The notes beneath the pieces are model-generated. The model had not been told where the DNA came from. It worked only from the letters and a program-made list of their open reading frames with translations, and made no database searches. From positions 1 to 64,000 of the forward strand of contig CAYPYI010000002.1 in NCBI GenBank assembly GCA_964415085.1: 64,000 bases of DNA, written 5' to 3'. Positions 1-7,885 of the stretch are shown one piece after another. Within the stretch, counting starts at the first letter, position 1. The number at the start of each line of letters is the position of its first letter. This DNA comes from CAYPYI01 sp964415085. GTDB taxonomy: Bacteria; Bacillota; Clostridia; Tissierellales; Tissierellaceae. The translations under genes were made by a program, and so were the position numbers.

Positions 1-101
1 TGATCTATGATATAATACAATATTTCTCTTAACAATTTTTAGATACGGCTCTGCCAAAGGTCTGAAGACCAAGACTATAGAATCTGATGCAACTTCCATC
101 A
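1..101. other. Unassigned left-edge segment beyond the broken PNP gene
   Basis: About 100 bases that do not continue the purine nucleoside phosphorylase reading on the minus strand in any frame. Both strands carry short open stretches. One minus-strand frame is open from just after a stop near base 109 to the window edge, about 35 codons. I do not recognise any of the peptides. The segment could be the edge of a misjoined contig, or real sequence that interrupted the phosphorylase gene. I see no RNA gene or terminator in it. Confidence 0.3.
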
Positions 102-326
102 CTATCGATCATTTGGAACCTTTCCAAGTACTAACCTTCCTTTATGTCCTTTTACTGTAGATACTGGAAAATTTGGTATATCTTTATAATTAATATAAAT
201 AGGGTTTTCAATCTTTTCAGCCATATCACCTAACCCCGAGCCAAGTACTATAGCTAAATCTAATTTTTCATTAAATTTTTCTTTTATAAAACTAGAACTT
301 TCTTTTATTTTGTCTAAATATTCCAT
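102..326 (-). CDS. punA: Purine nucleoside phosphorylase, N-terminal fragment (truncated)
   Basis: The 74 residues match the start of the trimeric purine nucleoside phosphorylases, which cleave purine nucleosides with phosphate to a base and (deoxy)ribose-1-phosphate. The family's phosphate-binding glycine loop is visible as LGSGLGDMAEKI (residues 28-39), followed by GHKGRLVLGKV (60-70). After GKV the similarity ends abruptly and a stop follows four residues later. The family is normally about 270 residues long, so some 200 are missing. The start is supported by a strong GGAGG eight bases upstream. The gene follows xerD in the transcription direction, as in Bacillus, where nudF, xerD, drm and pupG are neighbours; drm is not here. 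The break may be a contig misjoin rather than a real mutation. Confidence 0.75.
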   Translation of the reverse strand: MEYLDKIKESSSFIKEKFNEKLDLAIVLGSGLGDMAEKIENPIYINYKDIPNFPVSTVKGHKGRLVLGKVPNDR

Positions 327-342
327 TTGTACCTCCTATTAA

Positions 343-1179
343 TTATAAGTGAATTCTCTCAACATATAATTCTGTAGTAGATTTGTCACTATGACCCAGC
401 ATTTTTTGTACTTTATCTACATCAACTCCATTTTCAATTAAATTAGCTGCAAATGAATGTCTTAATGTATGTGGTGTAACAGTCTTTTCAATACCTGCTT
501 TATTTGCATAGTGTCTTAATATTTTCCAAAAACCTTGCCTACTTAATCTGTTCCCATACATGTTAACGAACAGTGGTTCAAAGTCTTCATAAATTTTTCT
601 AAAATTATATAAATAATTTTTTACACTTTTTATAGTAAAATCATCTATTGGAATTGCTCTTGTAGTTTCTTCTTTTACATATACGATTCCACTGTCTAAG
701 TTTATATCTTCGATATTAAGATTAATAAGTTGTGTAACTCTTAGTCCTGTTGTACTTATTAAATGTATCATAGCCTTATCTCGTGATCCTTTTAATGTTT
801 CATCATTTGGTTTTTCAACAAGTCTATTTACTTCTTCCGCAGTTAATATACTTGGAGCTTTTTTTTCCGTTGGATATGATTTTAAATTTAATGTCGGATC
901 TTCACTTATTACATTATTATTTACTAAATATTGAAATAGTGACCTTAACGATGCCAGATTCCTAGATATCGTTGAATTTGCTCTTCCAGTATCCTTTAAA
1001 TATATAAGGTATTTAATTACTACTGCTTTATTCGTCTCTTTTATAGAATTAATCTTTACTTCTTCTAAATAATCTAAAAAATTATTTAAATCTCTTAAGT
1101 ATGCATCTAATGTATTTTTTGAAAAATCTTTTTCTTCTTTAATATAATCTAAATATTTACTTACTATCAAGTCTGACAT
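343..1179 (-). CDS. xerD: Tyrosine site-specific recombinase XerD-like
   Basis: XerC/XerD-type recombinase that resolves chromosome dimers at dif together with its partner. It has an N-terminal SAM-like core-binding domain (about 1-100) and a C-terminal catalytic domain (about 110-278). Catalytic residues visible are Arg147 in TGLR, His237 and Arg240 in HTLRH, His263 in LGH, and the nucleophile Tyr272. The beta-hairpin that normally reads GKGNKER, carrying the catalytic lysine, is replaced by VKEETTR, so the usual lysine position looks occupied by threonine. At 278 residues it is slightly shorter than the usual 295-300. It sits one base after nudF, as in Bacillus (nudF–ripX). No integrase-type neighbours are present, so a housekeeping role is more likely than a mobile one. 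Confidence 0.85.
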   Translation of the reverse strand: MSDLIVSKYLDYIKEEKDFSKNTLDAYLRDLNNFLDYLEEVKINSIKETNKAVVIKYLIYLKDTGRANSTISRNLASLRSLFQYLVNNNVISEDPTLNLKSYPTEKKAPSILTAEEVNRLVEKPNDETLKGSRDKAMIHLISTTGLRVTQLINLNIEDINLDSGIVYVKEETTRAIPIDDFTIKSVKNYLYNFRKIYEDFEPLFVNMYGNRLSRQGFWKILRHYANKAGIEKTVTPHTLRHSFAANLIENGVDVDKVQKMLGHSDKSTTELYVERIHL

Positions 1180-1180
1180 T

Positions 1181-1738
1181 TTACCCCTTCTTACCTACCT
1201 TTTTTGAATTTATATATTCTTTAGCTATGTTTGCTCCTACTATAGTTTTACCATCTAGTATCTTACCTAGCTTTATCATTTTCATTACTTCATCTATTTG
1301 TAAAGTCTGTACTTCTATATTCTCATTTTCATCTAATTCTTGTTCTTCTAGTGTTATATCATCTGTTAAAAATATATAAATAATCTCGTCACAGTATCCT
1401 GGCGATGAATAAAATTCTAACATATACTCCATATTTGAAGCTTCATATCCCGTTTCTTCTTTAAGTTCTCGAATAGCTGTTTCTTTTGGTTCTTCATTTA
1501 CTTCAATTTTCCCTGCTGGAATTTCTAATATAAAATCTTCTACAGCTTTTCTATATTGCTTAACTAATACTAGTTTATCTTCATCTACTATAGTTACTAT
1601 AGCTACACTGCCTGGATGTTCTATAATCTCTCTTTTTGAATACATTTTGTTTGGGATTTCAACAGTATCAACTCTCAAGCTTAATATTTTTCCTTCATAA
1701 AGCTTTTCTGACTTCATAGTCCTTTCTTCATATACCAT
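1181..1738 (-). CDS. nudF: NUDIX hydrolase, ADP-ribose pyrophosphatase
   Basis: NUDIX-fold hydrolase of the ADP-ribose pyrophosphatase group, splitting ADP-ribose to AMP and ribose-5-phosphate with Mg2+. The complete Nudix box spans residues 76-98, with Gly76, Glu82 and the REL-K-EET-G core (90-97). The preceding EIPAGKIE is typical of the NudF/YffH type. Length (185 residues) is normal. GGAGG lies a few bases before the ATG. It follows recN and precedes xerD by one base, likely in the same transcript. In sporulating relatives spoIVB and spo0A lie between recN and this region; here they do not. Confidence 0.9.
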   Translation of the reverse strand: MVYEERTMKSEKLYEGKILSLRVDTVEIPNKMYSKREIIEHPGSVAIVTIVDEDKLVLVKQYRKAVEDFILEIPAGKIEVNEEPKETAIRELKEETGYEASNMEYMLEFYSSPGYCDEIIYIFLTDDITLEEQELDENENIEVQTLQIDEVMKMIKLGKILDGKTIVGANIAKEYINSKKVGKKG

Positions 1739-1790
1739 TTTTTACCTCCATAAACTTATTGAATTTTATTTCATTATAACATAAATTTGC

Positions 1791-3488
1791 CTAACTTCTA
1801 AATTTAGACGACATTTCTAACATCTCTCTTGCATGAATTAAAGTATTTTCTGTTACATCCACACCACTTAAAAGTCTTGCCATTTCATATATTCTCTCTT
1901 CTTCAGATAACTTATTTACATTTGTTATTACCCTGTTATCATATTCTGATTTACTAATAACATAGTGACTATCTGCAAGGGCTGCTATTTGTGGCAGATG
2001 GGTTATTGTTATTACTTGTCTTCTTTTTGAAATATTAGATATTTTTTCACCTACAACTTGTGCTGTTCTTCCGCTAATACCAGTATCTATTTCATCAAAT
2101 ATCATTGTATCTATATCATCATAATTTGCCAGTATACTTTTAAAGCCTAACATTATTCTTGACATCTCTCCGCCTGATACTATTTCTGTAAGGGGATTTA
2201 AGTCTGATCCTTTGTTAGTTGCTATTAGGAATTCAATATCATCCATTCCATCTACTGAAGGATTTTTTTTCTCCTTAAAATCTACTTTAAATAGGACATT
2301 GGACATATTTAAATCTTTTAACTCACTTGCTATTTCTTTTTCAAGTTTTCTTGAAATTATACGTCTTTTATCACTTAACACTTTTGATTTTTCAATTAAA
2401 TCAACTCTAAGATTTTCTTTTTCCTTTTCAAGTCTTTCTATTATTTTTTCATGATTTAATAATTCTTCAAGTTTAGAAGTTAATTTATCAGAAAATTCAA
2501 GTATACTCTCTAATGAGTTTCCATATTTTCTTTTTAATGTATTTAAAACATTTAGTCTTGTTTCTAAATACACATATCTCTCCTCGTTTATATCCAAAGA
2601 GTTAAGATAGTGGTTCATATCATTATTAATATCTTCAAGCTCTAAAACTACACTTTCCATTCTTTCATATAATTGTTCAATAGATGAATCTATTTCTTTT
2701 ATTTCATTTAGTTCACTTACTGCTGTACTAAGTAAATTTAATACACAAGGAGCTTCAAAATCATCACTTTTAATTATATTTCTAGACTGATTTATAGATT
2801 TTGTTATAAATGAAAGATTTTCAAATTTTTTAAACTCATCTTCTATATTTTTATCCTTATCTAAATCTAAATTTGCATCAATTATTTCATTTAATTGATA
2901 TTTTAAAAGTTCTACTTCTCTCTCCCTTTTTATAGGATCTATATCAATATTATCTAATTCTTCTGATACTTTTTTATATTCGAAATATTTTTTTCTTATA
3001 TCTTCTTTTAGATTTAATAAGTCATCATCTCCAAATGAGTCAATGATTTTTTTATGATTTTTTATATCTAATAGTGACTGATGTTCTTGTTGAGCAAATA
3101 TATCTATTAAATTACTAGATATATCTTTCAAAACATTTAATGTTACTGTTTTCCCATTTATTCTTGATATACTAGGTGAATCAGTATGTATTTCTCTTGT
3201 AAAGAGTAATAAGTTATCTCCATTGTTTTCTATACCATATTTCTCCAACCTATTTTTTAATAAATTATTATCTCTATTTATTACAAATAAAGCTTGTAAT
3301 GTGGCTTTTTCTTTGCCTTTTTGAATCATATGCTTTGTTCCTCTACCACCTAATATTATGCCTAAAGCCTCTATTATTATACTCTTACCAGAACCGGTCT
3401 CCCCAGTAAGTACATTTAACCCTTTAGTAAGATTTATATTCATATCTTCAATAATAGCAAAATTTTTAATATTTAGCTCTAATAACAT
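1791..3488 (-). CDS. recN: DNA repair ATPase RecN
   Basis: SMC-like ATPase recruited to double-strand breaks. The Walker A GETGSGKS is at residues 29-36, a long coiled coil fills the middle (about 150-370), the ABC signature VSGGEMSR is near 436 and the Walker B MIFDEIDTGISG near 466. All parts needed for ATP hydrolysis are present, and 565 residues is the normal length. It lies 13 bases downstream of tlyA. The Bacillus order is tlyA–ahrC–recN; the arginine repressor gene is absent from this slot. A good ribosome-binding site (GGAGG) precedes the ATG. Confidence 0.96.
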   Translation of the reverse strand: MLLELNIKNFAIIEDMNINLTKGLNVLTGETGSGKSIIIEALGIILGGRGTKHMIQKGKEKATLQALFVINRDNNLLKNRLEKYGIENNGDNLLLFTREIHTDSPSISRINGKTVTLNVLKDISSNLIDIFAQQEHQSLLDIKNHKKIIDSFGDDDLLNLKEDIRKKYFEYKKVSEELDNIDIDPIKREREVELLKYQLNEIIDANLDLDKDKNIEDEFKKFENLSFITKSINQSRNIIKSDDFEAPCVLNLLSTAVSELNEIKEIDSSIEQLYERMESVVLELEDINNDMNHYLNSLDINEERYVYLETRLNVLNTLKRKYGNSLESILEFSDKLTSKLEELLNHEKIIERLEKEKENLRVDLIEKSKVLSDKRRIISRKLEKEIASELKDLNMSNVLFKVDFKEKKNPSVDGMDDIEFLIATNKGSDLNPLTEIVSGGEMSRIMLGFKSILANYDDIDTMIFDEIDTGISGRTAQVVGEKISNISKRRQVITITHLPQIAALADSHYVISKSEYDNRVITNVNKLSEEERIYEMARLLSGVDVTENTLIHAREMLEMSSKFRS

Positions 3489-3501
3489 AACAACCTCCTA
3501 T

Positions 3502-4302
3502 TTACTTAAGATTTAAATGAGCAAGATTAACTATATTCTCTATTTCTTTAATATCAATATTTCTCTCACTACCTTTTTTTAAATATGTTATAAATTCAAT
3601 ATTTCCTTTAGCCCCTGTTATAGGAGAGTAATCTAATCCATCTATACCAAAACCTAATTCTTTACTAAACTTAAGCACTTTTTCTATAACCTCTATATGC
3701 ACGTTTTTATCTCTAATGATACCATTTTTACCTACTTTTTCTTTTCCTGCCTCAAACTGAGGTTTAATAAGTGCAACAACTCCACCATTATCTGATAATA
3801 AATCATATGCAACTGGGAGCACTAATTCTAATGATATAAATGAAACGTCTATCGAAACAAAATCAATTATATCAATTATATCTTCTCTGGTTACATTTCT
3901 AATATTGGTTCTTTCCATTACAACAACATCTTTATGATTTCTAAGTTTCCAGTCTAACTGGCCATATCCTACATCTACAGCAAATACTTTTTTTGCTTTA
4001 TTTTGTAGCATACAATCAGTAAAGCCTCCAGTTGAAGCACCTATATCCATTGTTATATTATCTTTCAAATCTATATTAAACTTTTCCATTGCTTTTTCAA
4101 GTTTCAATCCACCACGACTTACATATTTAATAGGATTTCCTTTTACATATATTTCCACATTTTCATCAAATTTTTCTCCAGGTTTGTCTACTCTTTGAGT
4201 GCCTATAAAAACACTACCTTCCATTATAACTCTCTTAGCTTTCTCTCTTGAGTCTACTAACCCTTTTTCAAAAAGTAGTACATCCGCTCTTACTTTTGAC
4301 AT
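3502..4302 (-). CDS. tlyA: TlyA family rRNA 2'-O-methyltransferase (hemolysin A family)
   Basis: TlyA-family enzymes methylate ribose 2'-OH groups of cytidines in 16S and/or 23S rRNA; the 'hemolysin' name is historical. An N-terminal S4 RNA-binding domain (about 4-64) is followed by an FtsJ/RrmJ-like Rossmann methyltransferase domain, with the SAM-binding motif DIGASTGGFTDCML at 86-99. The length of 266 residues is typical. It starts three bases after oapA ends and is followed by recN, so the three are probably co-transcribed. Which rRNA is modified cannot be told from sequence alone. Confidence 0.93.
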   Translation of the reverse strand: MSKVRADVLLFEKGLVDSREKAKRVIMEGSVFIGTQRVDKPGEKFDENVEIYVKGNPIKYVSRGGLKLEKAMEKFNIDLKDNITMDIGASTGGFTDCMLQNKAKKVFAVDVGYGQLDWKLRNHKDVVVMERTNIRNVTREDIIDIIDFVSIDVSFISLELVLPVAYDLLSDNGGVVALIKPQFEAGKEKVGKNGIIRDKNVHIEVIEKVLKFSKELGFGIDGLDYSPITGAKGNIEFITYLKKGSERNIDIKEIENIVNLAHLNLK

Positions 4303-4305
4303 GTT

Positions 4306-4914
4306 CTAATGCTCCTTTGTCTTTGTCTTTGTTTTTTTCTTTTTACTATTTTTAAATAATTCTATATTTAATAAGTTTTCAATTTTATTTAAAAATTTAG
4401 CTATTTCTATTACAATTTTTTCATAATGAACACTAGCAAATGATTTTCCAAGAGCTTTACCACCTACTGTCAATGCTGCAGTAAATGATGCTATTAGAGT
4501 ATTAAGTAATGCACTATTTTTAAATCCATATACATTAATTAATTTAAATATAATACTTGCGCCAACTGCACCAGATATTATACCACTTATATCACCTACA
4601 ACATCATTGCAAAAATTAGAAACCTGATTTGCATTCCTTACAAGTTTTATAGCTAAATTAGCTTCTTCTATTCTTTTAGTAGCCATTGCATGATAAGGTC
4701 CCTCATCAGCTATTGTTACTGATATTCCTATTATATCAAATACTATACCTATAACAATAATTATTAAAAGTATTAGCATTGCAAATATTATGTTCAATCT
4801 TTGAACTAAGTTTTCTGATATTACACTAAATGCAATAGCTAGTAAAAAAGTTATTATAGTTATAGTGTAAACCCATTTAAGATTATATTTATTCGAAAAA
4901 CTATTTTTGTCCAA
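4306..4914 (-). CDS. oapA: Predicted OLE RNA-associated membrane protein OapA
   Basis: Membrane protein of 202 residues with about four hydrophobic segments (roughly 14-33, 40-66, 111-126, 136-152) and a very basic C-terminal tail (KKKKTKTKTK). The loop after helix 2 carries DEGPYHAMATKRI and then a polar VVGDISGIISG motif. The family is often labelled DUF21/CorB-like Mg2+ transporter. OapA was defined as the membrane partner of OLE RNA in Bacillus halodurans and is encoded immediately 3' of the RNA. Here the gene lies directly downstream of a 600-nt structured RNA candidate, between ispA and tlyA, which is the classical arrangement. GGAGGT precedes the ATG just after the RNA's terminal hairpin. 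The call rests on context and topology; no alignment was run. Confidence 0.78.
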   Translation of the reverse strand: MDKNSFSNKYNLKWVYTITIITFLLAIAFSVISENLVQRLNIIFAMLILLIIIVIGIVFDIIGISVTIADEGPYHAMATKRIEEANLAIKLVRNANQVSNFCNDVVGDISGIISGAVGASIIFKLINVYGFKNSALLNTLIASFTAALTVGGKALGKSFASVHYEKIVIEIAKFLNKIENLLNIELFKNSKKKKTKTKTKEH

Positions 4915-4933
4915 ATAAGTACCTCCTTTATGT

Positions 4934-4961
4934 AAAAAAGCTGATAGCTTTGGCTATCAGC
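4934..4961 (-). terminator. Hairpin with U-tract at 3' end of the OLE RNA candidate
   Basis: A perfect 9-bp stem (GCTGATAGC with GCTATCAGC) and a four-base loop are followed on the minus strand by six T. It would define the RNA's 3' end. The ribosome-binding site of oapA begins only about 10 bases further on, so oapA expression would depend on read-through or on processing at this hairpin. Confidence 0.75.
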
Positions 4962-5530
4962 GTGTATTGGTGGTGATAATTTAAGTAAATTTTACGGCTT
5001 TAGGTCCAGCAGGATTTCCCTTATAAGAACTACATGTCGCCAAAATAGTGGTTTCCCTTTAATCTTATAATTGTATTGTCGCCATCTTACAAAACTGGAC
5101 TACCACTCAGTCCGCACCTTAATCCTTAAATTACCTCGTAAGAACAGTCTAGGAGTTTTCCTCTACAGCCATTCTATTCCTTAGCCTCTTTTGCAAAAGG
5201 GGTTTCGGCAACACTATTGATAATTTACCGGGCCCTTTGGTAAATCAAAAACTACAATTGCCATCCTCCACATTCACTCAAGGCAGGCTACTCTGCATTC
5301 TATTAGAATTGCAGGTTAATCATAATGTCAGATCTTTGACATTACGTCTCCACGAGAGCAGGGTCAACGCCTACATGCCATTGTAGATCGCCCCATCCCT
5401 CTTTACTCTCTGCAAAGGCCCATAACTGGGCGTCACAAGCCTATACAAAGAACTTCATCGATGTGCCCTTCGACGGATTTTTAGCCCCGCCTTCCAGAAT
5501 AGATGTACTGACTAGAATACTGCACCACCT
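4934..5530 (-). ncRNA. ole: Candidate OLE RNA (ornate, large, extremophilic RNA)
   Basis: The 652 bases between ispA and oapA hold no plausible protein on either strand. Base composition is clearly richer in G+C than the surroundings, with many complementary blocks, for example the paired GTAATGTCA and TGACATTA (around 5330-5350) and the paired TTTACC and GGTAAA (around 5220-5255). The predicted transcript runs from a promoter-like site at 5537-5565 to a terminator-like hairpin at 4934-4961, about 600 nt. OLE RNAs are about 600 nt, lie in the same ispA/xse/tlyA operon and directly precede oapA on the same strand. OLE RNA forms a membrane ribonucleoprotein with OapA and is linked to Mg2+ and stress responses in alkaliphilic bacilli. 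Position, length, orientation and partner all fit. The covariance structure was not checked. Confidence 0.8.
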
Positions 5531-5536
5531 TTATAT

Positions 5537-5565
5537 ATTATACCCTAAATTTAGGTAATTATCAT
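5537..5565 (-). promoter_or_regulatory. Predicted promoter of the OLE RNA candidate with palindrome in the spacer
   Basis: On the minus strand a consensus -10 box TATAAT (5542-5537) lies 17 bases after ATGATA (5565-5560), which matches the -35 consensus at four of six positions. It begins at the ispA stop codon. The spacer contains a perfect 12-bp palindrome, CCTAAATTTAGG (5544-5555), which could be an operator or chance in AT-rich DNA. Confidence 0.5.
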
Positions 5566-5567
5566 AA

Positions 5568-6443
5568 CTAAATACTTCTATTTACTAATTTTTTTGTTAA
5601 TTCTTTTAAGAAGTCGGTATTTTTCCCTTCTAATTTATCTAAAGCTTGATTTGCCATACTAACATATTCTTTCATATCATTTTCTGCTTTATCTTTACTA
5701 TAATACGTTAAATATGTTAATTTTTCAATCTCTTTATCTTCTTCAATATCTAATATATCATCTTGTATTTGATAGGATAGACCTAAATAGTATGAAAACT
5801 CTCTCAAACTTTCAATTTCTTTCTCATTTGCTCCACCAATTATAGCTCCTGATATAATCGCTGCTTGAAAAAGACCAGCCGTTTTACATTTATACATATA
5901 TAAAAGTTTATCTTTATCCATATTTTCCTTATTTCCATGAATATCTATAACTTGGCCTGTAATCATACCGTTAATACCTGCATAATAAGCTACTTCTCTG
6001 CCTGCATTTATATGTCTTTTGTAATATTCAATATTTTCATTTTCATAATCTACACTTTCAAAAATTAATTCAAATGCTTGATTTAATAAAGCATCTCCTG
6101 CTAAAATTGCCATATCCTCACCAAATACTTTGTGATTAGTTTCTTTACCTCTTCTATAATCATCATCATCCATTGCTGGTAGATCGTCGTGAATTAAAGA
6201 ATATGTATGTATCATTTCAACTGCCATGGCAAAAGGAAGATACATTTTTACATCTTTTGAGAAAAGTTTAAATGTTTCTAAACCAAACACTGGTCTTAAT
6301 CTTTTCCCACCTGTAAACAAGCTATAATTCATAGCTTCTAATAAGTTGTTAGTATACTCCAAGTCTTTATCCATATACTCTTTAAGAGATGTTTCAATTA
6401 TATCTATAGACTTATTTAATTTATTATTAAATATTTTACTCAT
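5568..6443 (-). CDS. ispA: Polyprenyl synthetase (farnesyl diphosphate synthase, IspA)
   Basis: Trans-isoprenyl diphosphate synthase that condenses isopentenyl diphosphate with dimethylallyl and geranyl diphosphate. The first aspartate-rich motif DDLPAMDDDD is near residue 85 and the second, QDDILDIEED, near 228. GGKRLRP near 48 binds pyrophosphate. I place the start at the ATG overlapping the xseB stop codon (ATGAGTAA), giving 291 residues, the usual length. An upstream ATG in the same frame at 6482 lies inside xseB and lacks a ribosome-binding site. dxs, which usually follows ispA, is absent; the OLE RNA candidate and oapA occupy that place. Confidence 0.94.
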   Translation of the reverse strand: MSKIFNNKLNKSIDIIETSLKEYMDKDLEYTNNLLEAMNYSLFTGGKRLRPVFGLETFKLFSKDVKMYLPFAMAVEMIHTYSLIHDDLPAMDDDDYRRGKETNHKVFGEDMAILAGDALLNQAFELIFESVDYENENIEYYKRHINAGREVAYYAGINGMITGQVIDIHGNKENMDKDKLLYMYKCKTAGLFQAAIISGAIIGGANEKEIESLREFSYYLGLSYQIQDDILDIEEDKEIEKLTYLTYYSKDKAENDMKEYVSMANQALDKLEGKNTDFLKELTKKLVNRSI

Positions 6444-6669
6444 CCTCTCTGATAAAATCTTCTTCAACGTCTTTTTCTGCATCTAAAATAATCTTTATCT
6501 CACCTTCTGTTTTGGTTAATATATCATTACAGTGGTTATAAAGTTTCATTCCTTCTTTAAATTTATCCATTGATTTTTCTAATGTTAAATCGCCATTTTC
6601 TAATTCTTCTAATAACTCATTTAACTTCTCTATACTCTCTTCATAATTCAAGTTGATTTTCTCTTGCAT
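6436..6669 (-). CDS. xseB: Exodeoxyribonuclease VII small subunit
   Basis: Small helical subunit of exonuclease VII, several copies of which bind the helical arm of XseA. The motif NYEESIEKLNELLEELENG (residues 8-26) and the helical hairpin are family hallmarks, and 77 residues is the normal size. It follows xseA with one base between them and overlaps ispA by eight bases, so translation of xseA, xseB and ispA is probably coupled. AAGGAG precedes the start. Confidence 0.94.
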   Translation of the reverse strand: MQEKINLNYEESIEKLNELLEELENGDLTLEKSMDKFKEGMKLYNHCNDILTKTEGEIKIILDAEKDVEEDFIREDE

Positions 6670-6670
6670 A

Positions 6671-7873
6671 TTATATACTCCTTTCTACTTTCTTCACTGT
6701 TGATTCTATTTTTCCATCCCTTAAATTAATAAATAATTCATCATTTTCTTTTACATCATTTACAGATTTGATTAATTTACCATTATTATTTGTTAATATG
6801 CCAAAACCCTTATCAAGCCCTAAAGAAGGATTTAATAAGCTTAGTGTTTTATCTATACTATTTAACTCATTCTTCTTATTATTTATTATTTTTTCTATAT
6901 TAAGAACTAAGTCTTTAAAAAGATAATCTAAATCTTGTCTTTTATCTTGTACTTTAAAATAAGGGTTATTATATTTTAAATCTTTTTTTATCCCATCAAG
7001 CTCACTTCTATTAAAATTAATTTTCTTAATAGTTTCACTTAATATATGTCTTTTTATATTTTCTAAATTATCTTTTAAATCATAAATATTAGGCACTGCT
7101 ATTTCTGCTGCAACTGAAGGTGTTGCCGCCCTTATATCTGCAACAAAGTCTGCTATTGTAAAGTCAGTCTCATGTCCTACTGCTGAGATAATAGGAGTAG
7201 TACATTTGAAAATGGCTCTTGCTAAATCCTCATCATTAAATGCGAATAATTCATCTATGCTACCACCACCACGCCCTATAATTACAAGGTCTACATCTTT
7301 TCTCTCGTCTAAATATTCAACCCCTTTTATAAGAGTTTTATATGCTTCTTTTCCCTGTACTAATGATGGATATATTAAAATATCACATGATGGATATCTT
7401 CTAGTAATAACATCTATCATATCTTTAACAGCTGCTCCTGTAGCTGCTGTTACTATACCAATTTTCTTAGGGAATTTAGGAAGTTCTTTTTTAAATTCTT
7501 GAAGAAATAAGCCTTCCTCTTCTAATTTTTTCTTCAATAGCTCAAATTTTTTATATAAATCACCAACACCAACATCTTCTACATCTCTAATATAAAGTTG
7601 GTATTCACCAGTCTTTTCATATACTGATATATATCCTTTTGCAACAACTTTTTGTCCTTCTGCTAAATCTGTTTTTAATTTTGCTCCATGACTTTTAAAC
7701 ATTACACATTTAATTAATCCATCTTTATCTTTCAATGAGAAATATCTATGTCCACTGTAATGGTGATTATAATTTGAAATTTCTCCTTCTACTTCAACGT
7801 TTGATAAAATCATATCTGTAGCAAATACTTTTTTTATATAATTATTAACTTCACTTACCTTTAATGGTCTCAA
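6671..7873 (-). CDS. xseA: Exodeoxyribonuclease VII large subunit
   Basis: Catalytic subunit of exonuclease VII, which degrades single-stranded DNA from both ends and acts in mismatch and damage repair. An N-terminal OB-fold (about 1-100) binds single-stranded DNA; the catalytic domain shows IGIVTAATGAAVKD near 140 and GRGGGSIDELFAFND near 200; the C-terminal part is helical. The length of 400 residues is normal. Translation starts at TTG with an excellent AAAGGAGGG about six bases upstream. First gene of the coupled xseA–xseB–ispA set, 12 bases after the OSGEP-like gene. Confidence 0.95.
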   Translation of the reverse strand: MRPLKVSEVNNYIKKVFATDMILSNVEVEGEISNYNHHYSGHRYFSLKDKDGLIKCVMFKSHGAKLKTDLAEGQKVVAKGYISVYEKTGEYQLYIRDVEDVGVGDLYKKFELLKKKLEEEGLFLQEFKKELPKFPKKIGIVTAATGAAVKDMIDVITRRYPSCDILIYPSLVQGKEAYKTLIKGVEYLDERKDVDLVIIGRGGGSIDELFAFNDEDLARAIFKCTTPIISAVGHETDFTIADFVADIRAATPSVAAEIAVPNIYDLKDNLENIKRHILSETIKKINFNRSELDGIKKDLKYNNPYFKVQDKRQDLDYLFKDLVLNIEKIINNKKNELNSIDKTLSLLNPSLGLDKGFGILTNNNGKLIKSVNDVKENDELFINLRDGKIESTVKKVERSI

Positions 7874-7885
7874 CTTATCCCTCCT

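Noticed and set aside
343..1179. XerD-like recombinase as the integrase of a mobile element
   Set aside because: No phage, transposon or attachment-site features nearby, and the nudF–xerD–PNP context is the ordinary chromosomal one.
4915..5567. Short open frames in the OLE RNA region as possible small proteins
   Set aside because: None exceeds a few dozen codons with a ribosome-binding site; composition and paired blocks fit a structured RNA.
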